Of a stretch of 64,000 nt of DNA, positions 38,044-46,175 are shown one piece after another; position 1 is the first letter of the stretch, and every line of letters begins with the position of its first letter. The notes below the pieces were generated by a model. That model saw only the letters and a list, made by a program, of their open reading frames with translations, had not been told where the DNA came from and made no database searches. The DNA comes from Streptomyces sp. NBC_01465. Its GTDB lineage: Bacteria > Actinomycetota > Actinomycetes > Streptomycetales > Streptomycetaceae. Position numbers and translations under genes: made by a program. The stretch lies in contig NZ_CP109467.1 in the NCBI RefSeq assembly GCF_036227325.1, positions 7,626,001 through 7,690,000 on the forward strand, read 5' to 3'.

Positions 38044-40003
38044 GACCAGCCTGACCGAGCGGCTCCTGCACGCCGCCGGCGTCATCGACGAGATCGGCAG
38101 CGTCGACGACGGCTCCACGCAGACCGACTCCCTGGCCCTGGAGCGGCAGCGCGGCATCACCATCAAGTCCGCCGTCGTCTCCTTCGCGGTCGACGACGTC
38201 ACGGTCAATCTGATCGACACACCCGGCCATCCGGATTTCATCGCCGAGGTGGAGCGGGTCCTCAGTGTGCTCGACGGCGCCGTGCTGGTCGTCTCGGCGG
38301 TCGAGGGCGTACAGGCGCAGACCCGCGTACTGATGCGGACGCTGCAGCGCCTGCGCATCCCCACGCTGATCTTCGTCAACAAGCTCGACCGCGGCGGCGC
38401 GGACGCGGACCGCACCCTGCGCGCCCTGGCCGAGAAGCTCACCCCGGCGGTGGTCCCGATGGGCACGGCGCACGGCGCCGGCACCCGCACACCCACCGTC
38501 ACCGCGTACGGGCCGGACGACGACGCCTTCACGGAGACGTTGACCGACCTGCTCACCACGTACGACGACGACCTGCTCGCCGCGTACGTGCACGACGAGA
38601 AGGCCGTCACCCACGCCCGCCTCCACGAAGCCCTCGCAGCACAGACCCGCCGCGCCCAGGTGCACCCGGTCTTCTTCGGATCGGCGATCACGGGCGCGGG
38701 CATGGCCGAACTGACGGCTGGGATCAGGGAGTTGCTGCCCGCGGCGTCGGGCGACCCGGACGGCCCGGTGTCGGGCACGGTCTTCAAGGTCGAACGCGGT
38801 CCCGCGGGCGAGAAGATCGCCTACGTACGGATGCTCTCCGGCTCGGTCCGTGTCCGCGACGCACTGCCCTTCGGCAAGGACAGCGAGGGCAAGGTCACCG
38901 CGGTCAGCGTCTTCGACCAGGGCGCGGCGGTCCGCGTCGACACGGTCCCTGCGGGCCGGATCGGCAAGCTCTGGGGACTGGGCGACATCCGTATCGGCGA
39001 CCACATCGGCGACGCACCGGCACCGTCCACGCAGCGCCACCACTTCGCCCCGCCGACGCTCGAAACCGTCGTCGTACCGGCAAGCACCACCAGCCGGGCA
39101 GCGCTACACACGGCCCTCACCCAGCTCGCCGAGCAGGACCCGCTCATCAACCTGCGCCACGACGAGCTCCGCCAGGAGATCTCCCTGTCGCTGTACGGCG
39201 AGGTCCAGAAGGAGGTCATCGAGGCGACACTCGCCGACGCGTACGGAATCGACGTCACCTTCCGCGAGTCGACGACCATCTGCATCGAACGGCTTGACGG
39301 TGCCGGAGCGGCATTCGAAATCATCGACAAGGACCCCAATCCCTTCCTCGCGACGGTCGGTCTCCGACTCGAGCCGGCCCCGCTGCATTCGGGAGTGGAA
39401 TTCCGCCTGGAGATCGAACTCGGATCCATGCCGTATGCATTCTTCCGGGCCGTCGAGGAAACAGTGCGGGAATCCCTCCAGCAGGGAATCAACGGCTGGG
39501 AGATCCCCGACTGCCGCGTCACGATGACGCATTCCGGCTACTGGCCCCGCCAGAGCCACGCCCATGGCACGTTCGACAAGAGCATGTCGAGCACGGCGGG
39601 GGACTTCCGCAACCTGACCCCGCTGATCGTGATGGACGCGCTGCGCCGGGCGGGCACCACGGTGCACGAACCGATGCACCACTTCCGCCTGGAGACCCCG
39701 GCCGACACCTTCGGCGCGATCCTCCCTGTGCTGTCCAAGCTGCGGGCCGTCCCGCAGGCGCCGGTCATGGACGGCACGCGGAGCCTGCTGGAGGGCGAGA
39801 TTCCGGCGGCCTCGGTGCACAGTCTGGAGCAGCAACTGCCTTCCCTGACACGGGGCGAGGGCATGCTGGAGAGCGCCTTCGAGCGCTACCGGCCTGTCAG
39901 CGGTGCTGCCCCGTCGCGGCCCCGCACGGACCACAATCCGCTCAACCGCAGGGAGTATCTGCTGCAGGTGGTGCGGCGGGTGAGCGGTCAGGTGGGCGGC
40001 TGA
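37997..40003 (+). CDS. OtrA/TetM-type ribosomal protection GTPase
   Basis: The TTG at 37997 matches the family start (RTLNLGILAHIDAGKTSLTERLL) and has only a distant GAGG, 12 bases away. The 668 residues comprise an EF-G-like GTPase domain (AHIDAGKT 10-17, DTPGH 74-78, NKLD 128-131), domain II, and the domain III-V region with SGYWPRQSHAHGTFDKSMSST, as in tetracycline-resistance factors. These proteins eject tetracycline from the ribosome. Many streptomycetes carry a chromosomal copy without making tetracycline, and no tetracycline genes are visible here. A leader peptide and hairpins precede it, suggesting translational induction. Confidence 0.9.
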   Translation: MRTLNLGILAHIDAGKTSLTERLLHAAGVIDEIGSVDDGSTQTDSLALERQRGITIKSAVVSFAVDDVTVNLIDTPGHPDFIAEVERVLSVLDGAVLVVSAVEGVQAQTRVLMRTLQRLRIPTLIFVNKLDRGGADADRTLRALAEKLTPAVVPMGTAHGAGTRTPTVTAYGPDDDAFTETLTDLLTTYDDDLLAAYVHDEKAVTHARLHEALAAQTRRAQVHPVFFGSAITGAGMAELTAGIRELLPAASGDPDGPVSGTVFKVERGPAGEKIAYVRMLSGSVRVRDALPFGKDSEGKVTAVSVFDQGAAVRVDTVPAGRIGKLWGLGDIRIGDHIGDAPAPSTQRHHFAPPTLETVVVPASTTSRAALHTALTQLAEQDPLINLRHDELRQEISLSLYGEVQKEVIEATLADAYGIDVTFRESTTICIERLDGAGAAFEIIDKDPNPFLATVGLRLEPAPLHSGVEFRLEIELGSMPYAFFRAVEETVRESLQQGINGWEIPDCRVTMTHSGYWPRQSHAHGTFDKSMSSTAGDFRNLTPLIVMDALRRAGTTVHEPMHHFRLETPADTFGAILPVLSKLRAVPQAPVMDGTRSLLEGEIPAASVHSLEQQLPSLTRGEGMLESAFERYRPVSGAAPSRPRTDHNPLNRREYLLQVVRRVSGQVGG

Positions 40004-40043
40004 TGACGGTGCCGGGTCCTGTGGTTAGGATCCGGGGGCGCAC

Positions 40044-40115
40044 CCGGATGTAGCGCAGAGGCAGTCGCGCTCTCTGGCAGAGAGAATCACGCCGGTTCGA
40101 GTCCGGTCGTCCGGG
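40044..40115 (+). tRNA. aberrant tRNA-like gene 1 (anticodon probably GGC, Ala-like)
   Basis: A cloverleaf can be drawn: acceptor CCGGATG/CGTCCGG, D stem GCG/CGC, T arm GCCGG-TTCGAGT-CCGGT with a variable region before it. The anticodon arm is one base short of normal: CTCT/AGAG leaves four pairs and a loop CTGGCAG, in which GGC follows the U33 position. Flanking bases extend the acceptor stem to ten pairs (40041-40050 with 40108-40117), which is not normal for a tRNA. CCA is not encoded. TAGGAT at 40026-40031 could be a promoter -10 box placing the RNA 5' end near 40038. It may be a non-translating tRNA-like RNA. Confidence 0.6.
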
Positions 40116-40129
40116 TGTCGCATGTGACG

Positions 40130-40201
40130 GGTCCTGTAGAGCAGAGGCAGACTCGCCGCCTTCTCAGGGCGGATACGCCGGTTCGAATCCGGCCGGGACC
40201 A
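40130..40201 (+). tRNA. tRNA-Glu (CTC), diverged copy
   Basis: This is a clean cloverleaf: acceptor GGTCCTG/CGGGACC (one G-U pair), D stem GAG/CTC, anticodon stem CCGCC/GGCGG with loop TTCTCAG (anticodon CTC at 40163-40165), T arm GCCGG-TTCGAAT-CCGGC. CCA is not encoded. As I remember it, the sequence differs from the usual Streptomyces tRNA-Glu(CTC) in the acceptor and D arms, so it is probably an extra isoacceptor. It begins 15 bases after tRNA-like gene 1, in the same direction, and 29 bases before the zinc-ribbon SDR gene. Confidence 0.82.
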
Positions 40202-40230
40202 CAGATGAGGCACGCACGGGGCGGGGAACG

Positions 40231-41580
40231 ATGAGCGAGGGCGAGGGCGAGAGCGTCACGGGGGAGGACCTCGCGGCCTTCGACCGCATGGTCGGCAGGC
40301 TGCGGGCCCTGCCCGTCGACGATCCGACGAGGCTGCGCGCCGAGCAGGTCGCGGCGTCCTTCGCCCGCGACGGCCGGCTGCGGCGCCGCAAGGCGCGCAG
40401 CGCGGACCGTTCGGCCGCCGACGCGGCCGTCATGGCGGCGACCGCGACGGGTGCGGAGGGCCGCCGGGAGGATGCGCCGCTGATCGCGCCGGGGACCGGC
40501 GGGGAGTTCGACAAGCCGCGCCCCTGCTACGTCTGCAAGGTCGGCTACCGGCAGGTCGACCCCTTCTACCACCGGCTCTGTCCCGGCTGCGCCGCGGACA
40601 ACCGATCCCGCCGGGCGCTCACCACCGACCTCAGCGGGCGGCGTGTGCTGCTCACCGGCGGGCGCGTGAAAATCGGCTTCCAGCTGGCACTGATGATGCT
40701 GCGCGACGGCGCCGAACTCCTGGTGACCTCCCGTTTCCCGCACGACACGGTCAGACGGTTCGCCGAGGTGCCGGGCAGCGACCAGTGGCTGGAGCGGCTG
40801 ACGGTCCTCGCGGTCGATCTGCGCGACCCGCGCCAGGTGCTGGGGCTGTGCGAGGAACTCCGCAAGGAGGGCAAACCGCTCGACATCCTGGTCAACAACG
40901 CCGCGCAGACGGTCCGCCGACCGCCCGAGTCCTACGCCCTGCTGGCGGCGGGCGAGTCTCCCCAGTTGCCCGGGCGGACGCTGCGGGCGCCGGGATTCCG
41001 GCCGATGCGGGAACTGGTCGCTGCCGCGGACCAGGGCGCGCTGGAATTGGTACTCGGAGCGGCCGTCGACGAGGCGGGGTTGCTTCCCGACCCGGCCCCG
41101 GCGAATTCCTGGTCGGCGCGGCTCGGCGAGCTCGATCCGGCGGAAGTGCTGGAGACCCAGCTGGTGAACGCGCTGGCCCCCGCCCTCCTCTGCGACCGGC
41201 TGCTTCCGCTGCTCCTCGCGTCCCCCCGCCCGTCGAAGTACGTCGTCAATGTGACGGCGGTCGAGGGGCGGTTTGCCGTACGGAACAAGATGGCCGGGCA
41301 CCCGCACACCAATATGGCGAAGGCCGCCCTGAACATGCTCACCCGCACCAGCGCCGCCGAACTCGCCGTCCAGGGCGTCCACATGTGCGCCGTCGACACC
41401 GGCTGGATCACGGACGAGAACCCGGCGCCGAAGAAGGACCGCATGGCGGGGGCCGGATTCCGTACGCCGCTGGACATCGTGGACGGAGCCGCACGGATCT
41501 ACGACCCGATCGTGCGCGGAGAGGCCGGCGCACCGGTGTCCGGGGTCTTCCTCAAGGACTACCAGGAGGCAGCATGGTGA
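40231..41580 (+). CDS. zinc-ribbon SDR protein lacking the catalytic tyrosine
   Basis: ATG 40231 follows GCGGGGA. The 449 residues comprise a basic, helical N-terminus, a zinc ribbon (CYVC at 99-102 and CPGC at 117-120), and then a Rossmann SDR fold (TGGRVKIG 142-149, LVNNAAQ about 221). In classical SDRs a Ser and a YxxxK pair do catalysis. Here the equivalents are VTAVEG and HTNMAK, so Ser is Thr and Tyr is Thr, with the Lys kept. It may bind NAD(P) or another nucleotide without normal oxidoreduction. It starts just after two tRNA genes and is coupled to the LRR gene. I infer a role in the same system as the MoxR/VWA pair. Confidence 0.85.
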   Translation: MSEGEGESVTGEDLAAFDRMVGRLRALPVDDPTRLRAEQVAASFARDGRLRRRKARSADRSAADAAVMAATATGAEGRREDAPLIAPGTGGEFDKPRPCYVCKVGYRQVDPFYHRLCPGCAADNRSRRALTTDLSGRRVLLTGGRVKIGFQLALMMLRDGAELLVTSRFPHDTVRRFAEVPGSDQWLERLTVLAVDLRDPRQVLGLCEELRKEGKPLDILVNNAAQTVRRPPESYALLAAGESPQLPGRTLRAPGFRPMRELVAAADQGALELVLGAAVDEAGLLPDPAPANSWSARLGELDPAEVLETQLVNALAPALLCDRLLPLLLASPRPSKYVVNVTAVEGRFAVRNKMAGHPHTNMAKAALNMLTRTSAAELAVQGVHMCAVDTGWITDENPAPKKDRMAGAGFRTPLDIVDGAARIYDPIVRGEAGAPVSGVFLKDYQEAAW

Positions 41581-42746
41581 GCGAGCCGCCCTTTGCCGGA
41601 GTACCGCCGGTTCCGCCGCGGCCCGTTGCCGATCTCACCCCGTTGCTCGACTGGTTGCGCGGCGGCCGTCCGGCAGGCGAGCGCATCGACTTCACTGCCG
41701 GGACGGCGCTGCCCGACGGGCGGCTCGATCTGTGCAAGCAGGCGCTCGGCGCCGAGGGCGCGGCGCTGATCGCGGACGTACTCTCCCAAGTCCGTTCTCC
41801 CGTACGGCATCTGCTCTTGGGCACCGACGGTCTCGGCGACGAGGGTGCGGTCGCGGCCAGCGGGGCGGCCGGGGTGGAGACGCTCTACCTCGGCTGCAAC
41901 GGGGTCACGGCCGCAGGGGCCTGCCGTATCGCCGACCAGCTGCGGGCATCGCCCCAGGTCGTCACCGGACTCTGGCTCAAGCGCAATCCGCTGGGGACGG
42001 GCGGCGGACACGCAGCCGCCGAACTGATCGCCGCAGCGCGGTCGTTGCGGACGCTCGACCTCGTCCAGACGGGGCTCGACCCGGCCGGGCTCATGGTGCT
42101 CGCCGACGCGCTGCTCGCAGCTGCCGACTCGGGACGGCGCATCGATCGGCTGTTCCTCGGCGGCAATCCGCTGGGCGTGAGTGGTGCGGTGGTCCTGGCG
42201 GAGGTCGTGTCCGCAGGCGCCGTCGGTGAACTGTACGTATCCGCAGCCCAGTTGGGTGACGCGGGAGCTCTGCTCCTCGCCGAGGCGCTGGGGCGTGCAC
42301 CGTACGGGCGACTCACCCGGCTCGCCGTCGCCAGCAACGGCATCGGCCCGCGTGCCGTCGCTCCGCTGGTCGCGGCGGCCACGGCGAGCGGCGTGGAACT
42401 CCTCGACCTCGGTCGGGTCCGCGCCGCCGGAGTCCTGCGCGCGGCCGACAACCGGGTCGACACCGAGGCCGCCACGGCGATGGCCTCGGCGTTGGCGGCG
42501 GCCGAGCACCGGCTCACCCATCTCGTCCTCACGCACACGGGTATGCGCAGCCGCGGGGCCCACAAACTCCTCGACACCGCGGGACACGCGACGACCGCCA
42601 CGCGGTTCGTCCTCGGCCAGTCCATCGCGGCCAGCATCAAACGCCGGCTGCACGCGCACAGTGCGCACGTCCCGCCGCCCACGGTCCCGCCGGACGTCTC
42701 CGCCGTACGCAGTGTCCACCGCACCCCGCCCGACGGAGACGCCTGA
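41574..42746 (+). CDS. leucine-rich-repeat (RNI-like) protein
   Basis: ATG 41574 overlaps the SDR stop, with AGGAGG at 41564-41569; a GTG at 41577 is the alternative. It has 390 residues, no signal peptide. At least seven repeats of the ribonuclease-inhibitor type are visible: VETLYLGCNGVTAAGACRIADQL, VTGLWLKRNPLGTGGGHAAAEL, LRTLDLVQTGLDPAGLMVLA, IDRLFLGGNPLGVSGAVVLA, VGELYVSAAQLGDAGALLLA, LTRLAVASNGIGPRAVAPL and LTHLVLTHTGMRSRGAHKLL. A protein-binding scaffold is expected. It is convergent with the MoxR gene with no bases between the two stops. Confidence 0.85.
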   Translation: MVSEPPFAGVPPVPPRPVADLTPLLDWLRGGRPAGERIDFTAGTALPDGRLDLCKQALGAEGAALIADVLSQVRSPVRHLLLGTDGLGDEGAVAASGAAGVETLYLGCNGVTAAGACRIADQLRASPQVVTGLWLKRNPLGTGGGHAAAELIAAARSLRTLDLVQTGLDPAGLMVLADALLAAADSGRRIDRLFLGGNPLGVSGAVVLAEVVSAGAVGELYVSAAQLGDAGALLLAEALGRAPYGRLTRLAVASNGIGPRAVAPLVAAATASGVELLDLGRVRAAGVLRAADNRVDTEAATAMASALAAAEHRLTHLVLTHTGMRSRGAHKLLDTAGHATTATRFVLGQSIAASIKRRLHAHSAHVPPPTVPPDVSAVRSVHRTPPDGDA

Positions 42747-44594
42747 TCACCGTCGCAGGCTGATGAAGATGTCCGTCCAGAAGCGCTGCTGCTGGTCGGA
42801 CGCCCCCACCAGATAGGTGGCGCGCAGCTTCGGCGGCAACAGGGCCACCAGCCGTGCCACCGCCTTGCGGTGCTTCTTCAGCTGGGACAACTCGGCGTTG
42901 GCGATGATCTGATGGACCAGATCGCTGTCGTTGCCGCCCTCGGTCGAGCTCTCCGCCGCGGTACGCAGCCGCGCCTCCCACTGGTCGATCCCGCGCGCCA
43001 GCTCACGCAGCCCGGTCACCGGCTTGCCCTCGAACCGCGCGATCAGAGCCGTCAGGGGTACCGGAGCGTACTCGCCGTCGCCCAGATACACCGTCGCCAT
43101 CTCCAGCGGCAGCCCACGCCGGTGCAGCTTGATGAGGCGCTCCAGGGTGCGCTTGGTGATCCAGGCCCGGCCGTCGTTGTCGATGTCGTGCTTCCACCAC
43201 TCCAGGACGGTCTCGGCGTCCGCACCGTACTGCGCGATCAGCCACTCGTTCGCCGGTATGTCCTCCGGCTCCACCGTCAGCGAAGCCGTGAACCGGCTCG
43301 CCTGGGCGATGTTGTTGCGTGACACCAGAAGCTTGCGCCCCAGGTGGTACGGCGGATTCTGCACGGCGATCTGCGCGCGCAGATTCGCGATGCGCCGCCC
43401 GGCGAGGGACCACTCCTGAGTGATCTCCATGAGCTTGGCGAACGCCGCCTTGTCCTTGGGCCGGTTGTACTCGTCCCAGACGATGGCCTTCGGCTCGGTA
43501 CCGGTGAACGGCACCGCGAGCAGATTCTCCAGCGCCCCGTCGGCGGTCGGCACCGGGGCGCACAGGTCCTCGACATTGGTCACCGGCAGCGAGAAGTACA
43601 GCGGCTCGCGCCCGAGCGCCTCCCGGACCGTCTCCCGGACGAGCTCGGTCTTTCCGCACCCCGGCGGCCCTTGCAGCAGCACGGTCCACCGGTTGCGCAG
43701 CGAGGCCCTCACCACCTGCCGTACGGGATCGGGGATGCTCGCCGGGTTGGGCACCCCGAGCGAGGTGGCGATGCGGTCCAGGACCTCCGCCGTACGGTCG
43801 GCACCGGGACTGCCGTCGCCGCGCGCCTCCACCAGACGCAGCCGCTCGCCGCCGACCAGGGGCAGCCCCCACCGCAGCGGAAAGCCCTCCCGTGCGTTGG
43901 CGAGGAGGTGGTCCAGGGTGCGAGGGGAGAGGAGTTCGCGCAAGGCGGGGGAGAGGGACGCCCAGAGGGAGAACACTCCGCTCAGGTCCCAGTCGCGGTA
44001 CTTGGCCGCGAGGTGGAGCCGCCAAGCGGTGTCGTTCGCGGTGATCCGCAGCGTGACCATGCGGTCGAGCAGGGCGAGGTCGCTGCGCCGTGCCGACGTC
44101 TCGGCGAGCGACTCGTTGTCGGTGAGGAACACGCCGATGCAGCCGAGCGCCCGCAGATCGTGCTCGCCGAGGGTCCAGTTGCAGGCGATCTGCATCAGCT
44201 GCGACTGGATGGTGTCGCCGGCCTGCAGTGAGTCGTCGATCAGCAGGACAAAGGGGGTGCCCGGCTTGAGCTGGCTCATCACCAGCTGGCGCAGGACCAG
44301 TTCGCCCGAGCGGGCATCCCGGACCGGTGCGTTGATCAGCAGGTCGTCCGGGGTCAGGTTGGCGGCGGGCACATAGACCAGGGCAGTGCCCGGGTGGGCT
44401 TCGGCGACGTGCGAGAAGAACGTCGCCGTCTTGCCTATCCCGTGCTCTCCGAAGATCTGGCCGGTCTGCCCCATCTCGATCATGGCGTCGATGAACGACT
44501 CCAGGTGGAGGGAGGCCGTGCGGCCGGCCGCCGGAGGGCTCGGATAGGTGGCGCTGGGGCGCCAGCTGCGGACGGGGCCTGCGGTGGTGGTCAT
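42747..44594 (-). CDS. MoxR-like protein with two AAA+ modules
   Basis: ATG 44594 overlaps the stop of the VWA gene (44591-44594), so the pair is translationally coupled. It has 615 residues. The first module has Walker A GEHGIGKT (49-56) and a Walker B VLLIDDS that lacks the usual Glu. The second has GPPGCGKT (about 309-316) and Walker B AIVWDEYNR, followed by a helical lid region. MoxR AAA+ ATPases work with VWA-domain partners as chaperone-like remodelling machines. The second module looks fully active and the first may bind rather than hydrolyse ATP. Confidence 0.87.
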   Translation of the reverse strand: MTTTAGPVRSWRPSATYPSPPAAGRTASLHLESFIDAMIEMGQTGQIFGEHGIGKTATFFSHVAEAHPGTALVYVPAANLTPDDLLINAPVRDARSGELVLRQLVMSQLKPGTPFVLLIDDSLQAGDTIQSQLMQIACNWTLGEHDLRALGCIGVFLTDNESLAETSARRSDLALLDRMVTLRITANDTAWRLHLAAKYRDWDLSGVFSLWASLSPALRELLSPRTLDHLLANAREGFPLRWGLPLVGGERLRLVEARGDGSPGADRTAEVLDRIATSLGVPNPASIPDPVRQVVRASLRNRWTVLLQGPPGCGKTELVRETVREALGREPLYFSLPVTNVEDLCAPVPTADGALENLLAVPFTGTEPKAIVWDEYNRPKDKAAFAKLMEITQEWSLAGRRIANLRAQIAVQNPPYHLGRKLLVSRNNIAQASRFTASLTVEPEDIPANEWLIAQYGADAETVLEWWKHDIDNDGRAWITKRTLERLIKLHRRGLPLEMATVYLGDGEYAPVPLTALIARFEGKPVTGLRELARGIDQWEARLRTAAESSTEGGNDSDLVHQIIANAELSQLKKHRKAVARLVALLPPKLRATYLVGASDQQQRFWTDIFISLRR

Positions 44595-45994
44595 CGTGAT
44601 CCTGTGGTGACGCGATGGCAGTCCATCGCGGGCGAATGGGTTTCGGGCCAGTCGTCGCCGCCCTCGGTGATCAGCCAGATCCACCGGTCGGGATCTGCGG
44701 GCGTGATGTGCGGTGCGTATCCGTCGGTGAGCATCACCACCGCGTCCGGACGCTCCTCGAAGCGTCTTCCCCGGACCTCCGTACGCCCTTCCACGTAGTC
44801 GGCGACGGCCTGGAAGCTTGTCCCGCCCCCTCCATAGACGCGCTCGCCCGGAGCGAACGGCATCACGACGCCGTCGAAGGAGAGCCAGTGGGCCTCCACG
44901 CCGTCGATGCGGCCAACCAGCTCAGTGAGCCAGTGCACGACATGCTGCGGCATGGATCCCGAGGTGTCGTAGGCGATGACGAGGACCTTGTCCCGCACCG
45001 GACCGGTCCGCGACAGCATCGGATCCTGGCCGAGCGCGGCCAGCAGCGCACCGCGCTTCTTCGGATACACGAGCCGCTCGCCCGCACGGAGCTTGGAGCC
45101 GAGCACATCGACCAGCCAGCGCTGCCACCAGTCGATCCTGCCGGTACGAGACGTCTCGCCCCGCAGCGCACCCGCACCCAGCTGCCCCCAGAGCTTCGCC
45201 GCTCGCGCCGATGCCCCCTCGGTACGGCCCATCAGGTCGAGCAGTTCCCCCTCGGCGCCCCCATGCCCGCGGCGCGCGGCCAGGAGCGTGTTGAGCAGCA
45301 CCGAAGAGACGACGGAGTCCACCGTCTCCTGGTCGGCGGGCACTGTGCCGAGAGCGAGATGCACGCAGAGGTGAGGCGCGGGCACGGGAGGGTTCTGCAT
45401 GCGCTTCAGCTCGCCGTACACCGACTGGTCGGTGAGGACGAACTCCGCATAGCCGACCGGCTCCAGCCCCTGTTCCGTGAGGTCGCGGTTGTACGCGTCA
45501 TGGATCTCGCGCGGGCTGATCCCGGTAGGGTGCCCGTCGAGCAGCGGCAGACCGGTCCTGCCGAGCCGCACGAGTGCCACATGGTTGATCGAGACCTCCG
45601 CCGCCAGGTCGAATACCGGGTCGGCGCGCAGCTCGGTCTCCACGAAGAGGTGCCGCTGCACCAGATGACGCGCCTCGTGGAACAGTACGAACTTCACGCC
45701 GTCAAGACCGAGCCGTACGAAGAATTCGGGGTTGTAGAGCAGCAGGCACGAGCCGTCACCCGAGGCGACCACAGCCGCCGTGTCCACGGCGGTGGTCGGG
45801 ATCTGGTGATGGCATTTGGCGAACAGCCAGGAGGCGACAGCCGATTCCGTGAGCCCGAAGTCGAGCAGCGCGGCTTCCTTCAGCCGCCGGGCCTCTTCGA
45901 CCGTGGCAGGATCCGCCGGCCGGTAGCGCTCGACGGCCTGCCGGTCGGCAAGATTCACCACAGGACGGTGCGCCCGCCGCTCTCCGTACGTCAT
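44591..45994 (-). CDS. DUF2201-type metallopeptidase-VWA protein
   Basis: ATG 45994 has GGGGAG close upstream. It has 467 residues. The N-terminal half is a metallopeptidase-like domain with an intact HExxH motif (FHEARHLVQ, His106 to His110) and AAEVSIN following. The C-terminal half is a VWA-like domain with a DTSGS MIDAS motif near residue 345, a later Thr in GGGTSF, and TDG near 425. This architecture is the DUF2201 pair known to sit beside MoxR ATPases. It may be a substrate-binding adaptor or a regulated protease. The tRNA-like gene 3 lies on the opposite strand just upstream of its start. Confidence 0.87.
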   Translation of the reverse strand: MTYGERRAHRPVVNLADRQAVERYRPADPATVEEARRLKEAALLDFGLTESAVASWLFAKCHHQIPTTAVDTAAVVASGDGSCLLLYNPEFFVRLGLDGVKFVLFHEARHLVQRHLFVETELRADPVFDLAAEVSINHVALVRLGRTGLPLLDGHPTGISPREIHDAYNRDLTEQGLEPVGYAEFVLTDQSVYGELKRMQNPPVPAPHLCVHLALGTVPADQETVDSVVSSVLLNTLLAARRGHGGAEGELLDLMGRTEGASARAAKLWGQLGAGALRGETSRTGRIDWWQRWLVDVLGSKLRAGERLVYPKKRGALLAALGQDPMLSRTGPVRDKVLVIAYDTSGSMPQHVVHWLTELVGRIDGVEAHWLSFDGVVMPFAPGERVYGGGGTSFQAVADYVEGRTEVRGRRFEERPDAVVMLTDGYAPHITPADPDRWIWLITEGGDDWPETHSPAMDCHRVTTGSR

Positions 45995-46083
45995 GCTCCC
46001 CGCCCCCCGTGCCCGCTCCCCACCGGATCTCATTGGTACCAGGCGCCACTGACACCCGGCCAAAGGATTACGCTCTGCGGCAA

Positions 46084-46162
46084 GGGCGGGGCCGTAGCGC
46101 AGGGGCAGTCGCGTCGGACTCCAGATCCGGATCACGCTGGTTCGAATCCAGCCGCCTCGCCC
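46084..46162 (+). tRNA. aberrant tRNA-like gene 3 (anticodon CCA, Trp-like)
   Basis: D arm GCG...CGC and T arm GCTGG-TTCGAAT-CCAGC are normal, and the anticodon stem TCGGA/TCCGG with loop CTCCAGA puts CCA in the anticodon. A regular 7-bp acceptor does not form. The bases pair only as a long stem (46084-46091 with 46155-46162, then a bulged C and two more pairs). The D arm is nearly identical to that of tRNA-like gene 1. CCA is not encoded. It lies between the VWA and small HEAT-like genes, on the strand opposite to both. Confidence 0.6.
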
Positions 46163-46175
46163 CCTCACTTCACTC

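Noticed and set aside
37997..40003. Part of a tetracycline biosynthetic cluster
   Set aside because: No polyketide or tailoring genes are nearby. Chromosomal copies of this resistance gene are common in streptomycetes.
40025..41382. Leftward frames giving peptides such as RPDSNRRIRP over the tRNA genes
   Set aside because: These are common false translations of tRNA antisense strands, and the SDR gene lies on the other strand.
40044..46163. Integrated mobile element at the tRNA genes
   Set aside because: There is no integrase, excisionase or repeated tRNA end, and codon use is like that of the neighbours.
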